NCBI RefSeq assembly: GCF_029351045.1
Contig: NZ_JARKIN010000001.1
Span: 6,348,501-6,412,500 of the forward strand
Length of the DNA: 64,000 nt
Source of the DNA: Streptomyces sp. WMMB303
Lineage (GTDB): Bacteria; Actinomycetota; Actinomycetes; Streptomycetales; Streptomycetaceae
Direction: 5' to 3'
Part shown: one piece after another, positions 30,919 to 40,376 of the stretch
Position numbering within the stretch: the stretch's first letter is position 1
Layout: each line of letters starts with the position of its first letter
Notes under the pieces: model-generated
The model's input: only the letters and a program-made list of their open reading frames with translations
Databases searched by the model: none
Told to the model about the DNA's origin: nothing
Translations under genes and position numbers: made by a program

Positions 30919-32715
30919 TCAGTCCCGGTTCCCCGCGCTTCTCCCGGCCTGCTCGCCGTCGCCGCCGCTCCGCTCACCGGCATCGGCCGGTTCCGATTCG
31001 CTCACGGCCCGGGCGACCTCCGCGTCCAGGGTCTCGGCCGCCGGCTTGGGCGCCCCGGGGTCGACCGGGCCGATCCGGAACTCGAAGTCGCCGCCGTACT
31101 GCTCGTGCCCCGCGACGACGGCGCTGCCGACGGCCTCCTCGCCGCGCTCGCTGCGGATGATGACCGGGTCCCGGCGCAGGTCCTTGGTCAGCGCCACACA
31201 CAGGCCGACCATCACCAGCGTGAAGGGGACCGCGACCAGGATGGTCAGGTTCTTCAGCCCTTCCAGCGCCTCGTCACCGCCGCCGCCGATCATCAGCATG
31301 ACCGCGCCGACGGCTCCGGTCAGCACACCCCAGACGATGACCACGGTCCGGCTGGGCTCCATCGTCCCCTTCTGCGAGAGGGTGCCCATCACGATCGAGG
31401 CGGCGTCGGCCCCGGAGACGAAGAAGATGCCGACCAGGATCATCACGACGAGGCTGGTGACACCGGCGATCGGGTACTCCCGCAGCACGCCGAAGAGCTG
31501 CGCCTCCTGGGAGTCGGCACCGGCCAGGTCGACGCCGCCGGACTGGAGCTTCATGGCCGTACCGCCGAAGATCGCGAACCAGACCAGGCTCACGACGCTG
31601 GGCACCAGGATCACCCCGCCGACGAACTGCCGGATGGTGCGGCCGCGGCTGATCCGGGCGATGAACATGCCGACGAACGGCGTCCAGGAGATCCACCAGG
31701 CCCAGTAGAAGACCGTCCAGTTGGAGAGCCAGCCCGCCACGCCCTCGCCGCTGCTGGCGTCGGTGCGGCCGACCAGTTGCGGCAGGTCGCCGACGAAGCC
31801 GCCGAGCGAGGTCGGTACCAGGTTGAGCATCAGGATGGTGGGGCCGGCCACGAAGAGGAAGAGCACGAGCAGCCCCGCCAGCACCATGTTGATGTTGGAG
31901 AGCCACTGGATGCCCTTCTCCACGCCGGAGACGGCGGAGGCCACGAAGGCCACCGTCAGCACGGCGATGATGGAGACCAGCACACCGGTACCGACCTTCT
32001 CCGCCCAGCCGACCTCCTCCATTCCGCTGCCGATCTGCAGGGCGCCCAGCCCCAGCGAGGCGGCCGAGCCGAAGAGCGTGGCGAAGATCGCCAGAATGTC
32101 GATGACCTTGCCGAAGCCGCCGTTGGCCGCCTTCTCGCCGATCAGCGGGGTGAAGACCGCGCTGATCGTCTGCCGCCTGCCCCGGCGGAAGCAGCTGTAG
32201 GCGATGGCCAGCCCCACGACCGCGTAGATCGCCCACGGGTGCAGCGTCCAGTGGAAGAGCGTGGTGGCCAGCGAGGTCTCCATGCGCTCCGCGTCGTTGG
32301 CCGGATGCGTACCGGGCGGAGCGGTGCCGAAGTGGCTCAGCGGCTCGCTCACCCCGTAGAACATCAGCCCGATCCCCATGCCCGCGCTGAACATCATCGC
32401 GACCCAGGAGACCGTTCTGAACTCGGGCTCCTCCCCCTCTTTGCCCAGGGTGATCCTGCCGTAGCGGCTGAACGCCAACCACAGCGAGAAGATCACGAAA
32501 CCGGTGGCGGCGAGCACGAAGGCCCAGCCGCCGTTGTGCATCGTGCCGCTCAGCATCTTCTGCGAAACGTCGGCGAGTGAATCCGTGCCGACCGCTCCCC
32601 AGACGACGAAGGCGAGCGTGAGTACCGCTGTGACACCGAACACGAGCCGGTCGGTACGCGGCCGCCCGGTCGGTCCCCCGTGGGAGGCGGTCGCCTCCTG
32701 CGTCTGCTGCTCCAC
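30919..32715 (-). CDS. BCCT family betaine/carnitine/choline transporter
   Basis: A 598-residue, 12-helix transporter. GMGIGLMFYGVSEPLSHFG carries the family G-M-G-IG motif that binds Na+ and the trimethylammonium substrate, and the Trp-rich VFYWAWWISWTPFVGMFIAR forms the aromatic box. Long hydrophilic N- and C-tails are cytoplasmic and may sense osmotic state. The GTG start at 32715 is used. It imports compatible solutes or quaternary amines; a functional link to the carnitine-type enzymes at 1-1093 is possible but the genes are 30 kb apart. Confidence 0.94.
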   Translation of the reverse strand: MEQQTQEATASHGGPTGRPRTDRLVFGVTAVLTLAFVVWGAVGTDSLADVSQKMLSGTMHNGGWAFVLAATGFVIFSLWLAFSRYGRITLGKEGEEPEFRTVSWVAMMFSAGMGIGLMFYGVSEPLSHFGTAPPGTHPANDAERMETSLATTLFHWTLHPWAIYAVVGLAIAYSCFRRGRRQTISAVFTPLIGEKAANGGFGKVIDILAIFATLFGSAASLGLGALQIGSGMEEVGWAEKVGTGVLVSIIAVLTVAFVASAVSGVEKGIQWLSNINMVLAGLLVLFLFVAGPTILMLNLVPTSLGGFVGDLPQLVGRTDASSGEGVAGWLSNWTVFYWAWWISWTPFVGMFIARISRGRTIRQFVGGVILVPSVVSLVWFAIFGGTAMKLQSGGVDLAGADSQEAQLFGVLREYPIAGVTSLVVMILVGIFFVSGADAASIVMGTLSQKGTMEPSRTVVIVWGVLTGAVGAVMLMIGGGGDEALEGLKNLTILVAVPFTLVMVGLCVALTKDLRRDPVIIRSERGEEAVGSAVVAGHEQYGGDFEFRIGPVDPGAPKPAAETLDAEVARAVSESEPADAGERSGGDGEQAGRSAGNRD

Positions 32716-33118
32716 GTCTGCCCGTTGTCCTTCCGCCGAACCTCCGATGGATTCGCAGGGCCGCTACCCGACGCGGCCCAAAGTAGTCTGATCAGATGCC
32801 CGCAACGGGCCCGATGCACCAGTCAACACCGCCTATTTCGGGGGATGTTGACCGCACGCCGCACCGGGCCGGGCGAGCAGCCGCGCCTGCGGACCGGAAA
32901 AGCCGCAAAAGGAAAAAGACCGACTTCCCGCGCCATAGGGGCCGGACAACCGGACGTCCGAGCGGCAGGTGCGATAGACATGTGCCGTCACCCCGTCGGC
33001 GGAACGCCCCGCACAGGCGCACCCCGAACCGGACGACCCGGACGACAGCCCCGGACGAATCCCGGACCCGGACGACATCCCCGAGCCCGGAAGACAACCC
33101 CGAACGAGGAGGCCAGCC
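32716..33118. other. Intergenic region between BCCT and first DUF3558-like gene
   Basis: About 400 bases with no convincing gene. It holds the divergent promoters. The part from 33020 to 33105 is a series of imperfect CCGGACGACA/CCCGGAAGACA units of about 10-12 bases. The GAACGAGGAGG ribosome-binding site for the next gene ends at about 33112. Confidence 0.5.
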
Positions 33119-34033
33119 GTGCCGCGGAGGGCAAAGAGGTATGCGACGCGCGCGGGACTCGCGTCGTCCGCGACCAGTGCCGCGCTGGTCCTCGCGCTCG
33201 CCGGCACGGTCGCAGGCTGCACCGGCTCCTCCGGAGGCGAGGACGACAAGGACGGCAAGTCCGGCGGCGCCTCCGCCTCCCCCTCGGCCGCGGCCCCCGG
33301 CAAGTACGACAGCCTCCCCGAACCGTGCGGCACGGTCGGCGTGAGCCACCTGCGGGACATGCTCCCCGGCGCCGCGGCGGCCGAGGACGAGGGCGGCGAG
33401 GAGAACACGGCGGCGCCCAGCACCGGACCCGACCCCCTGGAGGGCGAGGCCAGCGCCACCTACGACACCGACCGCAGTGTGGGCTGCCGCTGGAAGAGCG
33501 CCACCACACTCGGCACCCGCCACCTGTCCGTGCAGTTCGAGCGGGTGGTCTCCTACGACCCCTCGATCAGCGACAACCAGCAGGCAGAGCGGCTCTACGG
33601 CGAGAAGGCACGCGAGGCCGGGATCAGCGGCGCACCGGGCTCCACTTCCGGCAGCCCGGCCGGCGAGACACCCGACGGGCACGCCTCCCCCACCGCCGGA
33701 GACGGCGGGAAGAGCACCGGAGGCGGCGACCCGGACAGCTCGGCGGACCCGGACAAGGCCCCCGCCGAGAGCCCCTCCACCCCGGAGGAGGACGTGGCAC
33801 CCCGCACCCTTCAGGACATCGGCGACGCCGCCTATCTCGACGACGCACTCCACACCGCCGACTCCGGACTGCACCGGGACATCACCCTGGTCTTCCGGAC
33901 GGGCAACGTGATCGCCACCGTCGAGTACGACCAGTGGGTGACCGACAAGCACCGGATCCCCGACAGCCACGAACTCCAGAAGAAGACACGCGAGCTCGCC
34001 GAGCAGCTCGCCGGGCGGTTCGAGGAGGACTGA
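33119..34033 (+). CDS. DUF3558-like secreted lipoprotein (first of two)
   Basis: A 304-residue lipoprotein with signal SAALVLALAGTVAGC (lipobox). The mature domain begins LPEPCGTVGVSHLRDMLPG and has a second Cys in DRSVGCRWKSATT, giving the two-Cys DUF3558 pattern. About 80 residues in the middle (residues 160-245) are Gly/Ser/Pro/Asp-rich, an insertion absent from its neighbour. GTG start with GAGGAGG upstream. Function unknown; DUF3558 proteins are cell-envelope lipoproteins of actinobacteria. Confidence 0.85.
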   Translation: MPRRAKRYATRAGLASSATSAALVLALAGTVAGCTGSSGGEDDKDGKSGGASASPSAAAPGKYDSLPEPCGTVGVSHLRDMLPGAAAAEDEGGEENTAAPSTGPDPLEGEASATYDTDRSVGCRWKSATTLGTRHLSVQFERVVSYDPSISDNQQAERLYGEKAREAGISGAPGSTSGSPAGETPDGHASPTAGDGGKSTGGGDPDSSADPDKAPAESPSTPEEDVAPRTLQDIGDAAYLDDALHTADSGLHRDITLVFRTGNVIATVEYDQWVTDKHRIPDSHELQKKTRELAEQLAGRFEED

Positions 34034-34229
34034 TCCGCCGCGGCGGAGGCGGCACCGCGGACCCCGCGACAGCGCTCCGCACTGTGGCCCGTGCCACCTG
34101 TGGGCAGTCACACGCTGCGGAAGTGCCGTGAAACGCCCGCACCGCGCCGGGCGCCGCGTACCGTTCCGACAGCACCGTGGCCACTCCCGGCTCGGCACAA
34201 CTGGTGAAGACCCCGGAAGCGAAGGAACC

Positions 34230-34946
34230 ATGCACCGAAACGCCCCGCGCAACGCCCCTCGACGGAGCAGGACCGTGCGGAACGCAGTCGCCTGCGCCGC
34301 GGCGGCGCTCCCCGTCCTGCTGGTGGTCGGCTGCTCCTCGGACTCCGACAAGGACAACGGGTCCGACACCCCCTCTGCCTCCGCGAGCAAGTCCCCCACC
34401 GTGGCGCCCGCGAAGCACAAGAAGCTGCCCGACTCCTGCAAGACCTTCGACAAGAAGGCCGCGAAGGACCTGGTGCCCGGCACCGAGGACGCCTCGGGCA
34501 AGCGCGTGGGCTCCGGAGACGCCGACGACTCCAACAGCTGCCTGTGGAGCGGCCTGGACAAGTACGACTACAGCCAGCTCACGCTCTCCTTCAAGCGCTT
34601 CGACTCCGACCCGGCGATCGGCTCCGGCGACAAGCGCGCCGCGGACTATCTCAAGCAGCAGGTCGAGGAGAAGACCGGCAGCAAGGACAACAAGGACCTG
34701 AAGAAGTCCGACACCTCCGGCATCGGCGACCAGGCGGTCTCGGTCGTCTACGAGACGGAGAAGAAGGACGCCAAGGGCAAGTCGGCCGACTACCGCGCCG
34801 AGCGCCTGGTGACCCGCACCGCCAACGTCGTGATCACCGTCGACTACGAGGGCGCCGGGTTCGAGGACGCCAAGAAGCCCGACGCCGACGAGGTGAAGAA
34901 GCGCGCCGAGAAGGCGGCGAAGGCGGCGGTCGAGCACATCGGGTGA
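34230..34946 (+). CDS. DUF3558-like secreted lipoprotein (second of two)
   Basis: A 238-residue lipoprotein (signal CAAAALPVLLVVGC). The domain starts LPDSCKTFDKKAAKDLVPG, with the second Cys in DSNSCLWSGLDKYDYSQLTL. It is a paralogue of the preceding gene, sharing the Cys-x-n-LVPG/CxW pattern but with a more Lys-rich, regular domain. The start at 34230 is preferred because of GGAAGCGAAGGAACC and because the signal peptide then fits; the longer ORF from 34128 is not needed. A terminator hairpin follows at 34973. Confidence 0.87.
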   Translation: MHRNAPRNAPRRSRTVRNAVACAAAALPVLLVVGCSSDSDKDNGSDTPSASASKSPTVAPAKHKKLPDSCKTFDKKAAKDLVPGTEDASGKRVGSGDADDSNSCLWSGLDKYDYSQLTLSFKRFDSDPAIGSGDKRAADYLKQQVEEKTGSKDNKDLKKSDTSGIGDQAVSVVYETEKKDAKGKSADYRAERLVTRTANVVITVDYEGAGFEDAKKPDADEVKKRAEKAAKAAVEHIG

Positions 34947-34972
34947 CCGCCCCCGAGTGAGCGCCGCCGCAC

Positions 34973-35008
34973 CGGAGCCCGGCCCTCCGTCCGGGGGGCC
35001 GGGCTCCG
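34973..35008. terminator. Terminator after the second DUF3558-like gene
   Basis: CGGAGCCCGGCCC at 34973-34985 and GGGCCGGGCTCCG at 34996-35008 form a perfect 13-bp stem with a 10-nt loop, 27 bases beyond the stop codon. Confidence 0.8.
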
Positions 35009-35075
35009 CGCGCTCTCCGGCCCCCCACATGTGCCAGGCTGGGCCCGCCAGTTTCCGAGGGTGGGGACAATTCCA

Positions 35076-36581
35076 GTGCAGGGCGTACAACTGACCCGAA
35101 TACACCGCATACTGATCGCCGTCGTGGTCGCCGGTGCGGTGGTGATCGCGGCGATCGGCTTCGCGGGCTCCTACGCGGCGGTGCGTGACCTGGCCGAGCG
35201 GAAAGGTTTCGGCGCGTTCGCGCCGTTCTTCCCCATCGGGGTGGACGCGGGCATCGTCGTGCTGCTCGCGCTGGACCTGCTACTGACCTGGATCCGCATC
35301 CCCTTCCCGCTGCTGCGCCAGACCGCCTGGCTGCTGACGGCCGCCACCATCGCCTTCAACGGCGCCGCCGCCTGGCCCGACCCACTCGGCGTGGGCATGC
35401 ACGCGGTCATCCCCGTCCTCTTCGTGGTCACCGTCGAAGCCGCCCGGCACGCCGCCGGCCGCGTCGCCGCCCTCACCGCCGACAAACACATGGAAGGCGT
35501 CCGCCTCTCCCGCTGGCTGCTCGCCTTCCCCTCCACCTTCCTCCTCTGGCGCCGGATGAAGCTGTGGGAACTGCGCCACTACGACGACGTCATCCGCATG
35601 GAACAGGACCGGCTCATCTACGAGACCCGGCTACGCGCCCGCTACGGCCGCTCCTGGCGCCGCAAAGCACCCGTCGAAGCACTCATGCCCCTCAAACTCA
35701 CCCGCTACGGCATCCCGCTGCACCGCACGGCGCCCCAGGCCAGCGCGCTCCCGGAGCCGGAGCCGATGCCGTCCGCGCGGTTGGACACCGCCGTCGGGCG
35801 GGGCGCGACCGACGGCGCGGGCCACGGGGCCGCCCGTCCGCCCGCGCCCGGAGCGGACACCGAGCCGGCCCACGAGCACGCTCCGGCACCTTCCCCGGCG
35901 GCCGCCCCCACAGCCGAGCCGACCCCCGCAGCCCAGCCCGAACCCCCTTCGCAGGCCGAATCCCGGCCGGAAGCGGAACCCGCGCCGGGCACCGGGACCC
36001 CGGCGGAGCCGGGCCGTCTCCCGGCGCCCGGGGCCGCCCAGCAGGCGCAGCCCGCCACCGGAAACGAACAGCGGCCCGCCGCCGGACCCGAACCGGAACC
36101 CGCGCCCCCGGCGGAACCCGCTCCGCAGGCACAGGAGTTCCCGGCACCGGAGTTCCCCGTCCCCGTGGCACCCGGCCGCTACCGCACACTCTCCACCCCG
36201 CAGCCCGTCCGCGCGCAGCAGGAACTCTTCGTCGAGCCCGCCCCCGTCCCCCCGGAACCCGAGCCCGCGCCGGACCCGACGGAGCCGCCCGCCCCCGAAG
36301 AAGCGCTCCCGGCGGAACCGGTCCTGGACGACGCGGACGCCGGGAGCGAACCCGTCGGCATCCCCGACGGGGTGCCACGCGACGAGTTCTACTTCGCGGT
36401 CTACCGCCAGTACGTCGCCGCGCACGGCAACCGCCCCACCGCACGCCAGCTCTCCCGCGCCCTCTACGAGGGGCACGGGGTCACCACCGCCGAGGGCACC
36501 CTGCTGGGCGAGACCTACCTCGGCGGCTATCTGCGGGAGTTCAAGGAGCGCTACAACACCGAGATGGGCCTCGCCGGCTGA
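35076..36581 (+). CDS. DUF2637 membrane protein with C-terminal DNA-binding-like domain
   Basis: A 501-residue protein. The N-terminal DUF2637 domain has four hydrophobic segments within residues 8-130 (RILIAVVVAGAVVIAAIGFA; PFFPIGVDAGIVVLLALDLL; VIPVLFVVTVEAARHAAGR), followed by a conserved basic helix WRRMKLWELRHYDDVIRMEQ. Residues ~215-425 are Pro/Ala/Glu-rich. The last 70 residues (DEFYFAVYRQYVAAHGNRPT, ARQLSRALYE) form a small helical, possibly DNA-binding domain. This SpdB2/TraB-like architecture occurs in plasmid transfer and in chromosomal streptomycete genes; here it stands alone. GTG at 35076 with GGGGAC upstream. Confidence 0.82.
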   Translation: MQGVQLTRIHRILIAVVVAGAVVIAAIGFAGSYAAVRDLAERKGFGAFAPFFPIGVDAGIVVLLALDLLLTWIRIPFPLLRQTAWLLTAATIAFNGAAAWPDPLGVGMHAVIPVLFVVTVEAARHAAGRVAALTADKHMEGVRLSRWLLAFPSTFLLWRRMKLWELRHYDDVIRMEQDRLIYETRLRARYGRSWRRKAPVEALMPLKLTRYGIPLHRTAPQASALPEPEPMPSARLDTAVGRGATDGAGHGAARPPAPGADTEPAHEHAPAPSPAAAPTAEPTPAAQPEPPSQAESRPEAEPAPGTGTPAEPGRLPAPGAAQQAQPATGNEQRPAAGPEPEPAPPAEPAPQAQEFPAPEFPVPVAPGRYRTLSTPQPVRAQQELFVEPAPVPPEPEPAPDPTEPPAPEEALPAEPVLDDADAGSEPVGIPDGVPRDEFYFAVYRQYVAAHGNRPTARQLSRALYEGHGVTTAEGTLLGETYLGGYLREFKERYNTEMGLAG

Positions 36582-36626
36582 ACCCGACCGGTCTCCTGCC
36601 GGGCCCGGGTCCGGCCCCGGCAGGTG

Positions 36627-38384
36627 TCAGGCCCCCAGCAGCTTGCGCACCCGGTCGGCGCCCACGGCCAGCAGCAGGGTGGGCAGCCGCGGACCCGTCT
36701 CGCGGCCCACGAGCAGCCGGTAGAGCAGTGCGAAGAAACCGCGCTGGGCCACCTTCATCTCCGGGGTGGGCTTCGCGTCCGGCGCGAATCCGGCGCGCAC
36801 CTTGGGCACGCCGTACACCAGCGAGGTCAGGCCCTCCAGCGACCAGTGCTCGTCCAGTCCGTCCAGCAGCAGCCGCAGCGACTCGCGCTGCTCCTCGTCC
36901 AGCTCCGCAAGCAGCGCCGTATCCGGCTCCTCGCGGACGCGGGTGCGCTGGTCGGCCGGGACCTGGGTGGTGATCCAGCGGTGCGCGCGATCCAGCCGCG
37001 GACGCACCTCCTCCAGCGCGTGCACCGGGTGCTGCGGATCGAGCTCGCTGAGGATGCGCAGTGTCTGCTCCTCGTGGCCGCCGGTGATGTCGGTGACGGA
37101 GGCCAGCGTGCGGTACGGCAGCGGGCGCGGGGTGAGGGTCAGCGGGCCCAGCGCGGTGGACGAGGCGCGGGTGTGCGCCGCCAGGTCGGCGGGCTGGGCC
37201 GAGCCGTCGGCGATCTTGCGGCCGAGCGCGTCCCACTCGTCGTAGGTGCGCTGGATCTCCTGGTCGAAGGCGACCTTGAAGGACTGGTTCGGCTTGCGCC
37301 GCGCGTACAGCCAGCGCAGCAGCGGGGCCTCCATGATCTGCAACGCGTCGGCCGGAGTGGGCACACCGCCCTTCGAGGACGACATCTTCGCCATGCCGCT
37401 GATGCCCACGAACGCGTACATCGGGCCGATGGGCTGCTCGCCGTCGAAGATCTCCCGCACGAGCTGCCCGCCGACGACGAACGACGAGCCGGGCGACTGG
37501 TGGTCGACGCCGGACGGCTCGAAGACGACGCCCTCGTACGCCCAGCGCATCGGCCAGTCCACCTTCCAGACCAGCTTGCCGTGGTCGAAGGTGGACAGCT
37601 CGACCGTCTCGCCGTGCCCGCACCGGCAGGTGTAGGACAGCGCGGTCGTCTCGTCGTCATAGCCGGTGACGGTGGTCAGATCGCGGCCGCAGACGGTGCA
37701 GTAGGGCTTGTACGGGTAGTACGCGCCGGCTCCGGCGCCCGAGCCGTCGTCCTCGGCGGCCGCGCCCGAACCCTCGGCGGCCTCCACCTCGGCGGCGTCC
37801 GCGGGCTTCTGCTGCTTCTTGCCGCCCTTCGCGCCCTTCTCCAGCGTCCGGTAGCGGTCGAGCACGGCGTCGATGCGGGCACGCTCGCGCATCGCGAAGA
37901 GGATCTGCTCGCGGTAGGCGCCCGAGGTGTACTGCGCGGTCTGGCTGATGCCGCGGTACTCCACGCCCAGCTCCAGCAGGGCCGCCTCCATGGCGGCCCT
38001 GAAGTGCTCGGCCCAGCTCGCGTACGGGCTGCCGGACGGCGCGGGGACGGCGGTCAGCGGGCGGCCGATGTGCTCTTCCCACGAGGCGTCCACGCCCTCG
38101 ACCCCGGCCGGGACCTTGCGGAAGCGGTCGTAGTCGTCCCAGGAGAGGATGTGCTCGCAGGGCACTCCCCGGCGCTTGACCTCGTCGGCGACCAGGTGCG
38201 GCACCATCACCTCGCGCAGGTTGCCCAGGTGGATCGGCCCCGAGGGGCTCAGCCCGGAAGCACAGACGATCTTCGGGGTGCCGCCGTCGGAGCCCGTTTT
38301 CCCCGAGGCGCGGCGCTCCGCCTCGGCGATGACCTCATCGGCGATACGGGAGACCCAGTCGGCCTCATGGTGGGTCTGAGCCAC
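36627..38384 (-). CDS. lysS: Lysyl-tRNA synthetase, class I
   Basis: A 585-residue class I (archaeal-type) lysyl-tRNA synthetase. SPSGPIHLGNLREVMVP is the HIGH motif and MAKMSSSKGGV the KMSKS motif, joined by a zinc-ribbon-like region with paired Cys (YCTVCGRD and YTCRCGHG). Most bacteria use the unrelated class II enzyme, but streptomycetes carry this form, often next to argS. GTG at 38384 follows AGGAAG; GTG at 38393 is an alternative. It is divergent from argS across 137 bases. Confidence 0.95.
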   Translation of the reverse strand: MAQTHHEADWVSRIADEVIAEAERRASGKTGSDGGTPKIVCASGLSPSGPIHLGNLREVMVPHLVADEVKRRGVPCEHILSWDDYDRFRKVPAGVEGVDASWEEHIGRPLTAVPAPSGSPYASWAEHFRAAMEAALLELGVEYRGISQTAQYTSGAYREQILFAMRERARIDAVLDRYRTLEKGAKGGKKQQKPADAAEVEAAEGSGAAAEDDGSGAGAGAYYPYKPYCTVCGRDLTTVTGYDDETTALSYTCRCGHGETVELSTFDHGKLVWKVDWPMRWAYEGVVFEPSGVDHQSPGSSFVVGGQLVREIFDGEQPIGPMYAFVGISGMAKMSSSKGGVPTPADALQIMEAPLLRWLYARRKPNQSFKVAFDQEIQRTYDEWDALGRKIADGSAQPADLAAHTRASSTALGPLTLTPRPLPYRTLASVTDITGGHEEQTLRILSELDPQHPVHALEEVRPRLDRAHRWITTQVPADQRTRVREEPDTALLAELDEEQRESLRLLLDGLDEHWSLEGLTSLVYGVPKVRAGFAPDAKPTPEMKVAQRGFFALLYRLLVGRETGPRLPTLLLAVGADRVRKLLGA

Positions 38385-38521
38385 GTCCGGCACTTCCTTC
38401 TCGTTGCGCTCCTCGATCCTGCGGGCCCATTGTCCCACCCCGGAATGCGGCGGCGCTCCCCCGTGCGCCCGTGGGATACTGGCCCGGATTCCAGCCACCC
38501 CGACGGAACGGTCAGCACTCC

Positions 38522-40291
38522 ATGGCTACGGTCCCCTCCCTCGCCGCAACGGTCCATCAGCGCGTCTCGGACGCCCTCTCGGCTGCACTGCCGGAGGCCG
38601 CCTCCGCCGACCCGCTGCTGCGACGCAGCGACCGGGCGGACTTCCAGGCCAACGGGATGCTGGCGCTGGCCAAGCAGCTCAAGGGGAATCCGCGGGAGCT
38701 GGCGGCCAAGGTCGCCGAGGCGGTGCCGGCCAACGACGAGATCGCGTCCATCGAGGTCTCGGGGCCCGGCTTCCTCAACATCACCGTCGCCGACGAGGCG
38801 ATCATGGACAACCTCGCGGCGCGGCGGCAGGACCCGCGGCTGGGCGTGCCGTACAAGGACGCCCCCGGCACGACGGTGATCGACTACTCGCAGCCGAACG
38901 TGGCCAAGGAGATGCACGTCGGGCACCTGCGCTCGACGGTGATCGGCGACGCGGTGGTGCAGCTGCTGGAACACCGCGGCGAGAAGGTGGTCAGGCGCCA
39001 CCACATCGGCGACTGGGGCACCAACTTCGGCATGCTCATCCAGTACCTGATCGAGCACCCGCACGAGCTGGACCACGCGTCGGACACGGCGGGCGCCAAG
39101 GACGCGGGCGAGGCCGCGATGGCCCGGCTCAACCGGCTCTACAAGTCCTCGCGCGCGCTCTTCGACTCCGACGAGGCGTTCAAGGCGCGTGCCCGGGACC
39201 GGGTTCCGGCGCTGCAGAGCGGCGACCCGGACACGCTGGCCCTCTGGCACAAGATCGTCGACGAGTCGAAGACGTACTTCCAAGGCGTCTACGACGAACT
39301 CGACGTGGAGATCCGGGACGCGGACATCGTCGGCGAGAGCGCCTACAACGACGCGCTCCAGGACGTCGTCAAGGAGCTGGAGGAGTCCGGCGTCGCGGTG
39401 CGCTCCGAGGGCGCGCTGTGCGTGTTCTTCGAGGACGTCAAGGGGCCCGACGGCACCCCCACGCCGCTGATCGTGCAGAAGTCCAACGGCGGCTTCGGCT
39501 ACGCCGCCACCGACCTGGCCGCCATCCGCAACCGCGTCGGCGAGCTCAAGGCCGACACCCTGCTGTACGTCGTGGACGCGCGGCAGTCGCTGCACTTCCG
39601 GATGGTCTTCGAGACGGCGCGGCGCGCGGGCTGGCTGCCCGAGGGCGCGGCCCGGCAGCTACCGTTCGGGACGGTCCTGGGCAAGGACGGCAAGCCGTTC
39701 AAGACCCGGGAGGGCGAGACGGTGCGGCTGGTGGACCTGCTGGACGAGGCCGTCGACCGCGCCGCGGCCGTCGTACGCGAGAAGGCCGACGAAGGAGTCT
39801 CCGAGGACGAGATCCGGGCCCGCGCCAAGCAGGTCGGGATCGGCGCGGTCAAGTACGCCGACCTGTCCAACTCGATGACCCGCGACTACGTCTTCGACCT
39901 GGACCGGATGGTCTCGCTCCAGGGCGACACCAGCGTCTATCTCCAGTACGCCTACGCGCGGGTCCGCTCCATCTTCCGCAGGGCGGGCGAGCTGCGCCCC
40001 GTACCGCACCCGGAGCTGGAGCCGGCCCCGGCCGAGCGGGCGCTGGCCCTGCATCTGGACGCGTTCGCGGACACGCTGGTGACGGCGGCCGACGAGTACG
40101 CGCCGCACAAGCTGACGGCGTACCTGTACGAACTCGCCACGCTCTACAGCCGGTTCTTCGAGAACTGCCTGGTCCTCAATCCTGAGGCCCGGCAGCAGTC
40201 CGAGAACCGCCTGTTCCTGTGCGATGTGACGGCCGAGGTGCTGCACCAGGGGCTGGCGCTGCTGGGCATCCGCACGCCCGAGCGGCTCTGA
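38522..40291 (+). CDS. argS: Arginyl-tRNA synthetase
   Basis: A 589-residue class I synthetase. The N-terminal ArgS domain leads to SQPNVAKEMHVGHLRSTVIG (HIGH motif) and HHIGDWGTNFGMLIQYLIE, the core ends with the KMSKS-replacing GKPFKTREGE, and the DALR anticodon-binding C-terminus (YLYELATLYSRFFENC) completes it. It is a single-copy housekeeping gene. The ATG at 38522 is used; the extended frame upstream has no ribosome-binding site. Confidence 0.97.
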   Translation: MATVPSLAATVHQRVSDALSAALPEAASADPLLRRSDRADFQANGMLALAKQLKGNPRELAAKVAEAVPANDEIASIEVSGPGFLNITVADEAIMDNLAARRQDPRLGVPYKDAPGTTVIDYSQPNVAKEMHVGHLRSTVIGDAVVQLLEHRGEKVVRRHHIGDWGTNFGMLIQYLIEHPHELDHASDTAGAKDAGEAAMARLNRLYKSSRALFDSDEAFKARARDRVPALQSGDPDTLALWHKIVDESKTYFQGVYDELDVEIRDADIVGESAYNDALQDVVKELEESGVAVRSEGALCVFFEDVKGPDGTPTPLIVQKSNGGFGYAATDLAAIRNRVGELKADTLLYVVDARQSLHFRMVFETARRAGWLPEGAARQLPFGTVLGKDGKPFKTREGETVRLVDLLDEAVDRAAAVVREKADEGVSEDEIRARAKQVGIGAVKYADLSNSMTRDYVFDLDRMVSLQGDTSVYLQYAYARVRSIFRRAGELRPVPHPELEPAPAERALALHLDAFADTLVTAADEYAPHKLTAYLYELATLYSRFFENCLVLNPEARQQSENRLFLCDVTAEVLHQGLALLGIRTPERL

Positions 40292-40335
40292 GGGCCGGGG
40301 CCGCGCGGGCGACTCGGACAAGCCGGTCCGGGAGC

Positions 40336-40359
40336 GGGCCCCTTGCGGGGAGGGGGCCC
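40336..40359. terminator. Weak GC-rich hairpin between argS and the GAF gene
   Basis: GGGCCCC at 40336-40342 pairs with GGGGCCC at 40353-40359 around a 10-nt loop. It lies between converging genes and may end either transcript. Confidence 0.45.
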
Positions 40360-40376
40360 CTGCCTGCGCGGGCGGC

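Noticed and set aside
30904..32580. 558-codon plus-strand frame opposite the BCCT gene
   Set aside because: Antisense shadow with His/Asp/Gly-rich composition and no domain.
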